In this document: one piece after another, positions 43,953 to 52,433 of the stretch | Layout of the letters: each line of letters begins with the position of its first letter | Numbering within the stretch: the stretch's first letter is position 1 | DNA from: Bordetella parapertussis | Lineage (GTDB): Bacteria; Pseudomonadota; Gammaproteobacteria; Burkholderiales; Burkholderiaceae_D | Reading direction: 5' to 3' | Length of the DNA stretch: 64,000 nt | Assembly (NCBI GenBank): GCA_945866125.1 | Contig: CAMBFZ010000001.1 | Span: 1 to 64,000, forward strand | Translations under genes and position numbers: made by a program | Notes under the pieces: generated by a model | What the model was told of the DNA's origin: nothing | The model's database searches: none | The model's input: only the letters and a program-made list of their open reading frames with translations

Positions 43953-44041
43953 GATGCAGCTTGTAATGAAGCGTGCAAATTAAGCGCAAGCCTGACAAGT
44001 CGACCCACCATCAGACGGTCAGCACGGGTCTTGATAGCACC

Positions 44042-44083
44042 AAAAAACCGATTGGCGAACACTGTTCCCAATCGGTTTTTTTT
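44042..44083 (+). terminator. Rho-independent terminator of the aspS operon
   Basis: CCGATTGG (44048-44055) pairs with CCAATCGG (44068-44075). The stem continues inward as GAACA/TGTTC around a bulged C, with A6 before and T8 after. It lies about 90 bases after the aspS stop. Confidence 0.92.
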
Positions 44084-44178
44084 GTTGAACCTCGTTGACT
44101 TTCGCCGTTACCCACGCTCGTCATGGGCGCTCTAAGCATGGTGCTTAGCCCGCGTCCACTGACCTGATTTGAGAGTGA

Positions 44179-46098
44179 ATGACGATGTCCCGACCCATAG
44201 CCGAAGCCCAGCCACCAACCTATTCGCTGAACGCATCCCCATCGCCCGCGGCTAAGCCCGTTAATCCGGGTGCCGAATTACAAGTTCGGAATCCGGTGAC
44301 TGATCCCCGTGGGCTAACACGCACAGCCTCTGAGGAGGCAAGCAATTTCCTTGGCGAGGTGTCCAACGAGCCAAGATTACAAGCCTCGTGCGCCGGCAAG
44401 TCGACCCGCGCGGTCTCCATGGCGCACAGGAGTTTCCATCAGCTTGTGACAGCGGGTGCCCTTGACGAAGTCGCGCAGTGCCTGCTGCAGTCACCGGCAC
44501 TGCGGAACGCATTCGATCCACAGACCGGGTTGACGCCCTTGTGCCTGGCGGCCGAGAGTGGGCACCCGGCGATCGCTGCGGCGTTACTAGCTGCGGGCGC
44601 AGCGGTTGACGCACGCGCGCCCAATGACAGTACGCCGCTGATGTTTGCCGCGTTCGCGGGACGGGTTGAGGTGATCCGCGTGCTGCTCAGCGCCGGTGCC
44701 GACCCCAACGCGGTGAATAAGGTGGGATGGCGGTGCGCGCTCCATGGTGCGATTCAGAATAAGCATTTGCAGACCGCTCAGGTCTTGATCGAAGCCGGTG
44801 CTAACCCCGACCTGATGCTGTTTAATCCGTCCCTCAATAAGGCAAACCCATCGCCCACTGTCAGTGTGCTGATGGAGGGCTGGACCGAGCTGATTGCCTG
44901 GATGATTGCGACAGGGCGATGGACGCTTGAATCCGAGGCGATGCCGCGCATCACGTTGTTTAATATGGCGTGTCTGGTGGGATCCCTGCCGTCCGTGCAG
45001 TTGCTATTGGCCGCCGGCGCCAATCCGCATGCGAGCTTTGATTTAAACGGTAAACATTACAAGGGCGGACTCTGGATCGCGGACCGACGCGCGCAGCTAA
45101 ATGTGATCGAGTATTTGCTTGCGCAGGGTGTTGCATTGCCACCGCCGGTTGGGTCTACGCCTGTTTCTGATCTGGATTTTTTATGTCCTTTGACGATTGA
45201 TCTGGTCAATCATGCCATCCTGCTCAAGGGTAGCGGACAGGCCAGCTATGCCGGCCTGACGGATTTGTCTTTCAGGCAGACGCCCCGCAAGCTGATCGAG
45301 GGCGTGGTGGCTCGGCAGATTGGGGTGTTGCCGAATGCGCGCGGCTGGCGCAATTGGCTCTGTGAGTGCGGCATAACCAACGTCATTATTAGCCTGATTG
45401 ATCAGCAGACGAAAGGCATAGCGGCACTCCTGCGCGTAGTCGGCGGTAACCATGCAATGGCAAGCGGCGCGCAGCAGTTGCAACACATGACGGAGGTGGT
45501 TTCCGATGTGTGTGCGGCGACCAGTTTGAACTTATCTTTTTCGAACAAGAAAATGACCGGGCAAGGTACGGTAGCGATGAATACGCTCGTGCATCAGCAG
45601 CGTGAATTACTGCTGCAGGGAGTAGCAAGCTTGCGGGCGGAGCAGGTGCAGCGTTTGGGCACGCTTGCTAGCCTGTGTGTGGAAAAGTATCTCTCCCTCA
45701 CGCATAAACTCAATGAACCCGATCTGTACCGGCTTCTGACCCAAGAATGGGGTTTGATGGATACCGTCGCGCTGGTTACGATACGTGTGGTGAAGACGGC
45801 CTATGCGCAGGTGCGTCAGGTGCTGAGCTCGAGTATTACGACGGTGTTCATGCAGTTGCCGCTGGCCGAGCAATTGGGTTTGGCAATGACCCATGTGTTC
45901 GAAGAGTTGGATCAGCACACGTCGATGCCTGAATTCGGTAAGGCCTTGCGCGAATTACCCGCGGGCGTCGACATTGAGGTGTTTGCTGAATTCCTATTTG
46001 CGCAGTGGCGCATAGTCAATCACGCCCACCAGGTAGAGACGCAGCGTTTCGTGCAAGTGGGACCACGTAAGCCAGAACCGATTGCAACGGCGCAGTAG
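44179..46098 (+). CDS. Ankyrin-repeat protein, effector-like
   Basis: This 639-aa protein starts with a Ser/Pro/Ala-rich disordered stretch (1-80) and has no signal peptide. Ankyrin repeats span about 84-215 and 255-320, with consensus pieces TGLTPLCLAAESGHPAIAAA, NDSTPLMFAAFAGRVEVIRV, SAGADPNAVN and LLAAGANPHA. The C-terminal 300 residues are an unrecognised helical region. Ankyrin proteins with a disordered N-terminus are frequent among secreted host-interaction effectors, but no secretion signal can be confirmed. The gene sits alone between the aspS terminator and nudB, interrupting an otherwise conserved order. GAGAGTG precedes the ATG. Confidence 0.85.
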   Translation: MTMSRPIAEAQPPTYSLNASPSPAAKPVNPGAELQVRNPVTDPRGLTRTASEEASNFLGEVSNEPRLQASCAGKSTRAVSMAHRSFHQLVTAGALDEVAQCLLQSPALRNAFDPQTGLTPLCLAAESGHPAIAAALLAAGAAVDARAPNDSTPLMFAAFAGRVEVIRVLLSAGADPNAVNKVGWRCALHGAIQNKHLQTAQVLIEAGANPDLMLFNPSLNKANPSPTVSVLMEGWTELIAWMIATGRWTLESEAMPRITLFNMACLVGSLPSVQLLLAAGANPHASFDLNGKHYKGGLWIADRRAQLNVIEYLLAQGVALPPPVGSTPVSDLDFLCPLTIDLVNHAILLKGSGQASYAGLTDLSFRQTPRKLIEGVVARQIGVLPNARGWRNWLCECGITNVIISLIDQQTKGIAALLRVVGGNHAMASGAQQLQHMTEVVSDVCAATSLNLSFSNKKMTGQGTVAMNTLVHQQRELLLQGVASLRAEQVQRLGTLASLCVEKYLSLTHKLNEPDLYRLLTQEWGLMDTVALVTIRVVKTAYAQVRQVLSSSITTVFMQLPLAEQLGLAMTHVFEELDQHTSMPEFGKALRELPAGVDIEVFAEFLFAQWRIVNHAHQVETQRFVQVGPRKPEPIATAQ

Positions 46099-46126
46099 CG
46101 CTGCGTGCCGTGTCGCAAACAAGCGG

Positions 46127-46156
46127 GTATGCCAGCCGGCATACGCGCCCCTTTTT
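46127..46156 (+). terminator. Weak terminator after the ankyrin gene
   Basis: GTATGCC (46127-46133) pairs with GGCATAC (46138-46144). A GCGCCCC spacer separates it from TTTTT at 46152-46156, so it is only a moderate candidate. Confidence 0.4.
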
Positions 46157-46199
46157 CAAACAGGGCATAATGAATTTGTAGTAACTTGTATCGCACACT

Positions 46200-46661
46200 A
46201 TGCCCATCCATAAAATTCCCGAATCTGTTTTAGTCGTCATTCACAGCGCTGACTTGCAGGTGCTCTTGATTGAACGGGCTGACAAGCCCGGTTTCTGGCA
46301 ATCCGTAACCGGGTCAAAAGACCTGGAAGACGAGCCCTTGCGCGTGACAGCTGTGCGAGAAGTACGGGAAGAAACCGGTATCGAAATCGGCAGTGCCGGC
46401 GTGCCCGATGCGCATCTTCGAGACTGGCAACTTTCCAACGTTTATGAAATCTATCCGGTATGGCGCCATCGCTATGCGCCCGGCGTCACGCATAACACCG
46501 AGCATGTATTCGGCTTGCTGGTGCCGCGTGCTACGCCGATTGTGCTTGCGCCACGCGAACACCTGCAGCATCAGTGGTTGCCGTGGCAGGCGGCTGCGGA
46601 TTTGTGTTTTTCGCCGTCGAATGCCGAGGCGATTCTGCAACTGCCTCACTACCTGAGTTGA
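46200..46661 (+). CDS. nudB: Dihydroneopterin triphosphate diphosphatase NudB
   Basis: This 153-aa Nudix hydrolase should remove pyrophosphate from dihydroneopterin triphosphate in folate synthesis. It shows PESVLVVIHSADLQVLLIER, the substrate loop FWQSVTGSKDLEDEP and the Nudix helix REVREETGIE. The spacing before the first Nudix Glu is one residue longer than the textbook box, which I believe is normal for this group. The late HNTEHVFGLLVP also fits NudB. A phosphatase gene follows after 13 bases, and the aspS-nudB neighbourhood supports the name. Confidence 0.93.
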   Translation: MPIHKIPESVLVVIHSADLQVLLIERADKPGFWQSVTGSKDLEDEPLRVTAVREVREETGIEIGSAGVPDAHLRDWQLSNVYEIYPVWRHRYAPGVTHNTEHVFGLLVPRATPIVLAPREHLQHQWLPWQAAADLCFSPSNAEAILQLPHYLS

Positions 46662-46674
46662 TCCTCATTGCTTC

Positions 46675-47469
46675 ATGAAACTGCGTATTGCGACTTACAA
46701 CATTCACAAGGGCGTGAGTACGATCGCCAGACGGCCGCGCGTGCATGCCCTAAAGCAGGCATTGAGTGGGATGGCGGCAGATGTCATCTTTTTGCAGGAA
46801 GTGCAGGGGCGGCACGATCTGCTGGCCTTGCGTCATGCTGGTAGCTGGCCCGTGCAGGGTCAGCATGAATTTTTAGCCAGCGACACCCAGCATAGTGCCT
46901 ACGGCATGAACGCGCTCTATGACCACGGCCATCATGGTAATGCGCTACTGTCCGTTTATCCGATTGCCTGGGCCCATAATCACGACGTATCCGACCATCA
47001 ATATGAGTCGCGTGGCATATTGCATTGCGTGCTGCAGATGGAGGGTGTGACCGTGCATTGTTATGTGGTGCATCTGGGTTTATTTGCCGGCAGTCGGTTG
47101 CGTCAGACCGAGGCATTGATTGAAGCGGTCGCCGCGACAGCGCCTGCGGATGCCCCCTTGCTGATTGCGGGCGACTTCAATGATTGGACCAATGCGTTAA
47201 GCAATACGCTGCGTGAGCGCTTGCAAGTGGTTGAAGTATTTGATCAGCATTTGCCTTCGCGTGGCTTTGGTAGTTATCTGCGCCGTCTGGCTGGTCGTGG
47301 TCCGCGTATGACACCGGCGCGTACCTTTCCGGCGGCCATGCCGGTATTGCAGCTTGATCGTATTTACGTGCGCGGTTTTACGGTCCAGAGTGCGCAGGTA
47401 TTGCATGGTGCGAGCTGGGCCCGGTTGTCGGATCATGCGCCGCTGGTCGCTGAATTGAGCTTAGTCTGA
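46675..47469 (+). CDS. Endonuclease/exonuclease/phosphatase family protein
   Basis: This 264-aa EEP-fold enzyme has LRIATYNIHKG with the metal-binding Asn at the start, FLQEVQGRHD with the Glu, a central HLGLFAGSRLRQTEAL with the catalytic His, AGDFNDW with Asp and Asn, and a terminal LSDHAPLVAEL with the last Asp-His pair. The family includes DNases and phosphoesterases; close relatives beside clsB are common in betaproteobacteria. The substrate is unknown. It is closely spaced with nudB and clsB. Confidence 0.92.
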   Translation: MKLRIATYNIHKGVSTIARRPRVHALKQALSGMAADVIFLQEVQGRHDLLALRHAGSWPVQGQHEFLASDTQHSAYGMNALYDHGHHGNALLSVYPIAWAHNHDVSDHQYESRGILHCVLQMEGVTVHCYVVHLGLFAGSRLRQTEALIEAVAATAPADAPLLIAGDFNDWTNALSNTLRERLQVVEVFDQHLPSRGFGSYLRRLAGRGPRMTPARTFPAAMPVLQLDRIYVRGFTVQSAQVLHGASWARLSDHAPLVAELSLV

Positions 47470-47486
47470 CATGACGGATACGCATC

Positions 47487-48653
47487 GTGCCAACAGTAAG
47501 CTATAGCAAACAGAATCATCTGACGCTGCTGCATCGTGGTGCTGAATTTTTTCCTGCATTGATTCGGGCCTGCGATACGGCGGAGTCAGAAATTTATCTC
47601 GAGACCTATATCTTCGCGCTCGATGACACCGCTAATCAGGTCGTCGCTGCGCTCAATCGTGCGGCCGCGCGTGGTGTGCATGTGCATGTGCTGACTGACT
47701 GGCTTGGTACTGGCACGACGTCATGTGCTGAACTGGCTGCCGGGTTTGCTTTAACAGGCGTAAATTTTCGCACGTTCAATCCCTGGTTTCGGCGTGGCGT
47801 GGCGCGCACCCACCGCAAGATTGCCGTCGTCGATGGCCGCGTCGCTTTTTTGGGTGGCTTGAACATCAATGATGATCTGCTCTCCGATGACGGCAGCGCT
47901 GTTTTATTACCGGCGCCACGCTGGGATTTCGCCGTACGCATCGTCGGTCCGCTGGTGGCAAGTATTGATGCGGAAGCCACCGGGCAATGGGCGCGCCAGC
48001 ATTTTCATACCTTGCGCACACGTTGGGAAAGTTTGAAAAAATTGCGTGCCACCCGGGTCGAGCGCGCCCAAATCGTTGCCGAAGCCGCGTTGGTGGTGCG
48101 TGACAATCTGCGTAATCGCGGCACTATACAGCGCGCGTTATTGCATGCGCTGGGCCATGCGCGCCGCACCGCATTTTTTGTCACACCCTATTTTGCGCCG
48201 AGCCGAAAATTGCGGCGGGCCTTGGTGATGGCGGCGCAGCGGGGTGTGGCGGTCACTTTATTGATCGGTGTCGGCCAGTTTCGGATGCAGGATGCCGTTG
48301 CGCAGTGGTTTTATCCCAAGCTGGCCCAAGCCGGTGTCAAGCTCGTCGAATTTCGCAAGACGCAGTTGCATGGCAAAGTGGCGGTCATTGACGATGAATG
48401 GGCGACCGTGGGCTCGAGTAATTTTGACGGGCTGTCGCTATTCGTCAATCATGAAGCCAACATCCTTATTCGTGATACGGATTTTGCGCAGGCACTCAGA
48501 GAACATATCGAGCGCGGCGTAGCGGATGGCAGCGTCATCGCGCCGGAGACGGTGGCACAGTTTTCAGTGGCCAGGCGCGCATGGAACGGCTTGGCGTATT
48601 TCTTGTATAAGTCCGTGCTACAGGTAATTACGGCGGGGAAGTATACGCGTTGA
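47487..48653 (+). CDS. clsB: Cardiolipin synthase ClsB
   Basis: This 388-aa phospholipase-D superfamily enzyme has two HKD motifs, HRKIAVVDGRVAFLGGLNIND and HGKVAVIDDEWATVGSSNFDG, and no N-terminal membrane helices, which separates ClsB from ClsA. It makes cardiolipin at the inner membrane. The start is a GTG at 47487 giving VPTVSYSKQNHLTLL. It lies in the nudB-EEP-clsB order. Confidence 0.94.
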   Translation: MPTVSYSKQNHLTLLHRGAEFFPALIRACDTAESEIYLETYIFALDDTANQVVAALNRAAARGVHVHVLTDWLGTGTTSCAELAAGFALTGVNFRTFNPWFRRGVARTHRKIAVVDGRVAFLGGLNINDDLLSDDGSAVLLPAPRWDFAVRIVGPLVASIDAEATGQWARQHFHTLRTRWESLKKLRATRVERAQIVAEAALVVRDNLRNRGTIQRALLHALGHARRTAFFVTPYFAPSRKLRRALVMAAQRGVAVTLLIGVGQFRMQDAVAQWFYPKLAQAGVKLVEFRKTQLHGKVAVIDDEWATVGSSNFDGLSLFVNHEANILIRDTDFAQALREHIERGVADGSVIAPETVAQFSVARRAWNGLAYFLYKSVLQVITAGKYTR

Positions 48654-48672
48654 GGCGCTGCTTTTTTATCGC

Positions 48673-49056
48673 TCAGGGCTGCGTGGTGACTTGCAGGCGC
48701 TCGACAAAATATTCCGTATCGCCAAAGCAGGATCCCGGTAATCCCTTATGCTGCGCATAGCTCAGAATAACCCGCTTGCCAGCTGCGTCCATCAGTTGGC
48801 GGGCTACGATTTCGTCGCGCACGGTAAACTCAAATTTTTCCGGGATCGCGCCGGGCACGGTGGTGAGTAATAGTTCGCCCTCCCAGGTTTTGCATAGCCA
48901 GCCTTTGTAGGAAAATTTTTGCATGGTGCCGGCTCGCTCTCCATCAGAATAGGACCAATGCAACGCGGCCCAGACATAGCCTGCGAAGAGTAAGGCGATG
49001 GTAATGATAAAGAGCATAAAACCCGCTAAAAATTTTTGTGAACCAGTCATGATCAT
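48673..49056 (-). CDS. Conserved small membrane-anchored protein of unknown function
   Basis: This 127-aa protein has one N-terminal transmembrane helix (about 9-31, FLAGFMLFIITIALLFAGYVW) and an outside domain with the notable run SDGERAGTMQKFSYKGWLCK and two Cys that could pair (Cys55 and a later Cys in PGSCFGD). I recall similar proteins as hypotheticals in Oxalobacteraceae and Burkholderiaceae. An ATG at 49050, with AAGG upstream, may be the true start. It converges on clsB with 19 bases between stops. Confidence 0.8.
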   Translation of the reverse strand: MIMTGSQKFLAGFMLFIITIALLFAGYVWAALHWSYSDGERAGTMQKFSYKGWLCKTWEGELLLTTVPGAIPEKFEFTVRDEIVARQLMDAAGKRVILSYAQHKGLPGSCFGDTEYFVERLQVTTQP

Positions 49057-49179
49057 CCTTGCTGATTAATCGGCGCATAGAGGCACTGCCTGCAGAGAGC
49101 GATGCGTGCGCACTGACTCTACCATTTTGACGCTCGCCTTCCGAGCCTAGTTTGACTCAGAAAGAAAGACCTTACTGCA

Positions 49180-49557
49180 ATGACCGATCCCGTTCGTATT
49201 GATAAATGGCTTTGGGCGGCCCGTTTTTTCAAGACCCGATCATTGGCAACAGACGCTGTCGACGGCGGCAAGGTGCGCCTCAATGGCGAGCGTTGCAAGC
49301 CAGCGCGTAACCTCCACATCGGCGACCTGCTCGACATCGATAACGGCGGCACGCTGTGGCAAGTGCGGGTCGCCGGTTTGTCCGGCCAGCGCGGCCCGGC
49401 GCCGGTGGCACGCCTGCTCTATGCCGAAACCGATGAAGGCGTGCAAAAGCGCTTGCAGGAAGCCGACCGGCGCAAGCTCTTTGCCGAGCCCGGCGCAGAC
49501 AGCAAAGGTCGCCCCACCAAGCGCGACCGTCGCCTGCTTGACCGCTCCCGCGATTGA
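49180..49557 (+). CDS. hslR: S4-domain RNA-binding protein, heat-shock protein 15 type
   Basis: This 125-aa protein has an N-terminal S4 domain (about 5-60, RIDKWLWAARFFKTRSLATDAV and GGKVRLNGERCKPARN) and a basic C-terminal tail (KGRPTKRDRRLLDRSRD). Hsp15 of E. coli rescues stalled 50S subunits carrying peptidyl-tRNA. Length and layout match that family. It stands alone upstream of the TetR gene. Confidence 0.92.
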   Translation: MTDPVRIDKWLWAARFFKTRSLATDAVDGGKVRLNGERCKPARNLHIGDLLDIDNGGTLWQVRVAGLSGQRGPAPVARLLYAETDEGVQKRLQEADRRKLFAEPGADSKGRPTKRDRRLLDRSRD

Positions 49558-49565
49558 GACCACGA

Positions 49566-49610
49566 TTGAGACCGCCGGCTTTCAGTGCATAATAGGACGC
49601 TCGTTCTATT
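49566..49610 (+). promoter_or_regulatory. Promoter with 20-bp palindromic operator for the beta-oxidation operon
   Basis: TTGAGA (49566-49571) and TAATAG (49590-49595) are 18 bases apart. The palindrome AATAGGACGCTCGTTCTATT (49591-49610) reads AATAGnACGnnCGTnCTATT and covers the -10 element and start point. A 20-bp two-fold symmetric site in front of a TetR gene is the usual layout for autorepression. Binding by the downstream TetR protein is inferred. Confidence 0.7.
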
Positions 49611-49652
49611 TTTTGCGATGCACGAGATCGCGCCGCACGGGAGAGATTTCGC

Positions 49653-50324
49653 ATGACCGACACGATTCACAAGCCGATCCGTAAGGGGGAGCAGACCCGC
49701 GCTGCCATCCTTGACGCTGCCTTGCAGTGCGCCAGCCGCGAAGGGCTCGAAGGGCTCACCATTGGCATACTGGCCGACCGCATGGGGATGAGCAAATCGG
49801 GGGTCTTTGCCCATTTTGGTTCGCGTGAAGATTTGCAGATTGAAGTGCTGCGTTTGTATCACCAGCAGTTTGAGCAGGAAGTGTTTTATCCCAGCTTGCA
49901 TGAGCCGCGTGGCCTGCCCCGGCTGGAGAGCCTGTTTGCGCGCTGGATTGCGCGCGTGAGTCTGGAGATTGCCTCGGGCTGCATTTACATCAGCGGCGCG
50001 GTGGAATATGACGACCGGCCCGGTGCCATTCGTGACCACTTGGTTGAGATGGTGCGGGTCTGGCAAGTGGCGCTGCATCGGGCTGCGCAGCAGGCCATCG
50101 ACGAAACGCATTTGCGTGCCGACACCGATCCCCAGCAGCTAGTGTTTGAAATGTACGGGTTGGTGCTGGCGCTGCACCATGACGCCCGTTTCATCCGCCG
50201 CCCCGGCAGCGTTGAGCGGGCCCAAGCCGGGTTTGCGCGCTTGATTGATAGCGTGCGCGCATCCGGAACCAGCAACGTATTTGTAAAAAAACATCCTAAG
50301 CCTGATGTAAAGACGCTAGCCTGA
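49653..50324 (+). CDS. TetR/AcrR family regulator of the beta-oxidation genes
   Basis: This 223-aa protein has an N-terminal helix-turn-helix (about 10-60, with TRAAILDAALQCASREG and MGMSKSGVFAHFGSREDLQ) and a helical ligand domain. Being first in a fatty-acid degradation cluster, it probably senses an acyl-CoA and represses the operon, as PsrA/FadR-type TetR proteins do. It ends 26 bases before the acyl-CoA dehydrogenase gene, so both are probably co-transcribed from the promoter at 49566. Confidence 0.9.
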   Translation: MTDTIHKPIRKGEQTRAAILDAALQCASREGLEGLTIGILADRMGMSKSGVFAHFGSREDLQIEVLRLYHQQFEQEVFYPSLHEPRGLPRLESLFARWIARVSLEIASGCIYISGAVEYDDRPGAIRDHLVEMVRVWQVALHRAAQQAIDETHLRADTDPQQLVFEMYGLVLALHHDARFIRRPGSVERAQAGFARLIDSVRASGTSNVFVKKHPKPDVKTLA

Positions 50325-50350
50325 CCAGGCTTGATTCCAAGGAGACTCTC

Positions 50351-52141
50351 ATGTCGCACTACGCCGCCCCTTTGCGGGATATGCAGTTTGTATTACATGA
50401 ATTATTGCAGCTCGACGCCGAGCTCAGGCAGTTGCCTGCGCATGCCGAGCTCGACGCCGACACCATCAACCAAGTGCTGGAAGAGGGCGGCAAATTTGCG
50501 GCCGATATCCTCTTTCCTTTGAATCATTCGGGTGACCGCGAGGGCTGCCATCTCGATGTCGCCACTCACACCGTCACGGCGCCAAAGGGCTTCAAGGCAG
50601 CGTATCAACAATTCGTCGAAGCTGGCTGGCCGGCATTGTCGTGTGACCCGGTTTACGGCGGGCAGGGCTTGCCGCTGGCGCTCAATAATTCGTTTTACGA
50701 AATGCTCAACTCGGCCAATCAGGCGTGGACCATGTACCCCGGTCTTTCGCACGGCGCCTATGAATGTTTGCATGCGCATGGCACCGAGGCGCAAAAATCG
50801 CTCTATCTGCCGCGTTTGGTTTCGGGCGAATGGACTGGCACCATGTGCCTGACCGAATCGCATTGTGGTACCGATCTGGGACTGCTCAAAACCAAAGCCG
50901 TGCCGCAGGCCGATGGTAGTTTTCAGCTCACCGGCAGCAAGATTTTTATCTCCGCCGGCGAGCACGACCTCGCCGCCAACATCATCCATCTGGTGTTAGC
51001 GCGTCTGCCCGATGCACCGCCCGGCACCAAAGGTATTTCCTTATTTGTGGTGCCCAAATTTTTGCCAGATACGGATGGCAAGCTCGGTGCGCGTAATCCA
51101 ATTTTTTGTGGCGCGATCGAAGAAAAAATGGGCATTCATGGCAACGCCACCTGCCAGATCAATCTCGATGGCGCTACCGGCTGGCTGATCGGCGAGCCTC
51201 ATCGTGGCCTCAATGGCATGTTCGTGATGATGAACGCGGCGCGTCTGGGTGTTGGCATGCAGTCGCTGGGTCTGACCGAAGTGGCTTACCAAAATGCGCT
51301 CGCGTATGCGAAAGATCGCTTGCAGGGTCGCAGCCTGACTGGCACCAAAGATGCCGACAAGCCCGCTGACGCCATCATTGTGCATCCCGATGTGCGGCGC
51401 ATGCTGCTTACTGCGCGCGCGTATGCCGAGGGAGGGCGTGCGTTTACGTCCTACATCGCCTTGATGATTGACCGCGAGCTCAATCATCCCGACGCCACGC
51501 TTCGTCAAGAGGCCGCCGATGAGGTGGCGCTGCTGACGCCGGTCGTCAAAGCCTTTCTGACTGACAATGCCTGGATTGCCACCTCCGACGCGATGCAGGT
51601 CTATGGCGGGCATGGCTATATTGCTGAATGGGGTATGGAGCAATACGTGCGCGATGCGCGTATCAATATGATCTATGAAGGCACCAACACCATTCAGTCG
51701 CTGGATCTGCTGGGCCGTAAAGTCTTGATGGACAACGGTGCCAAACTACGCAAATTCGGCGAGAAAATCCGCGTCTTCGTCGAGGAGAATGGCACCAATG
51801 AGGCGATGTCGGAATTTATTACGCCGCTCGCTGATCTCGGTGACAAGCTGACCAAGCTGACAATGGAAATCGGCATGAAGGCATTTCAAAATCGTGACGA
51901 AGTTGGTGCCGCGGCGGTGCCTTATTTGCGGGTGGTAGGGCATTTGGTGTATGCATATTTTTTTGCGCGCATGGCGAAAATTGCGTTGGAAAAAGCAGGC
52001 AGCGGCGATGATTTTTATCAAGCCAAGCTGGCCACGGCACGTTTTTATTTTGCACGGCTGTTGCCAGAGACCGCGATGTTGATTCGGCAGGCGCGGTCGG
52101 GTTCGGCCAACCTGATGGCTTTGGATGCGGCTTTGTTTTGA
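50351..52141 (+). CDS. Acyl-CoA dehydrogenase (long form with C-terminal domain)
   Basis: This 596-aa flavoenzyme introduces the alpha-beta double bond in acyl-CoA. It has the N-terminal helical domain, the FAD/substrate region TGTMCLTESHCGTDLGLL, and a C-terminal helical domain with the probable catalytic Glu in INMIYEGTNTIQSLDL. An extra C-terminal domain (about 465-596) marks the long subfamily. AAGGAGA precedes the ATG. Chain-length preference is unknown; the cluster suggests medium to long chains. Confidence 0.95.
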   Translation: MSHYAAPLRDMQFVLHELLQLDAELRQLPAHAELDADTINQVLEEGGKFAADILFPLNHSGDREGCHLDVATHTVTAPKGFKAAYQQFVEAGWPALSCDPVYGGQGLPLALNNSFYEMLNSANQAWTMYPGLSHGAYECLHAHGTEAQKSLYLPRLVSGEWTGTMCLTESHCGTDLGLLKTKAVPQADGSFQLTGSKIFISAGEHDLAANIIHLVLARLPDAPPGTKGISLFVVPKFLPDTDGKLGARNPIFCGAIEEKMGIHGNATCQINLDGATGWLIGEPHRGLNGMFVMMNAARLGVGMQSLGLTEVAYQNALAYAKDRLQGRSLTGTKDADKPADAIIVHPDVRRMLLTARAYAEGGRAFTSYIALMIDRELNHPDATLRQEAADEVALLTPVVKAFLTDNAWIATSDAMQVYGGHGYIAEWGMEQYVRDARINMIYEGTNTIQSLDLLGRKVLMDNGAKLRKFGEKIRVFVEENGTNEAMSEFITPLADLGDKLTKLTMEIGMKAFQNRDEVGAAAVPYLRVVGHLVYAYFFARMAKIALEKAGSGDDFYQAKLATARFYFARLLPETAMLIRQARSGSANLMALDAALF

Positions 52142-52433
52142 TCTGATCGATTTTTTGTGCGAAATGTCTTGGTGTTTGAATTGCGCGCAACAGCTTTTAT
52201 CGTTGCATCGACCTTCGTCGCTTGATTCTCTCGTTCGCTTGAAGTCTGGCGCGTAAGTGTGCGCAGCCCTTCAATCAGGCTGCTGGGGCCCAGTATTTTT
52301 TGTGGCGTGCATAAAAAATGTGCTTCACATGCGCTCGAGTATTGATCGTGACAGATTCAATGATGTCGCGCTTTTAAAAATTTCTTCGTGATAGAAAATA
52401 TCAATTCACGTTCTCTCCACCGGAACCCTTCCC

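Noticed and set aside
52142..52433. Second copy of the TetR operator before the hydroxyacyl-CoA dehydrogenase fusion gene
   Set aside because: Only a half-site-like CACGTTCTC is present at about 52407-52415, with no symmetric partner.
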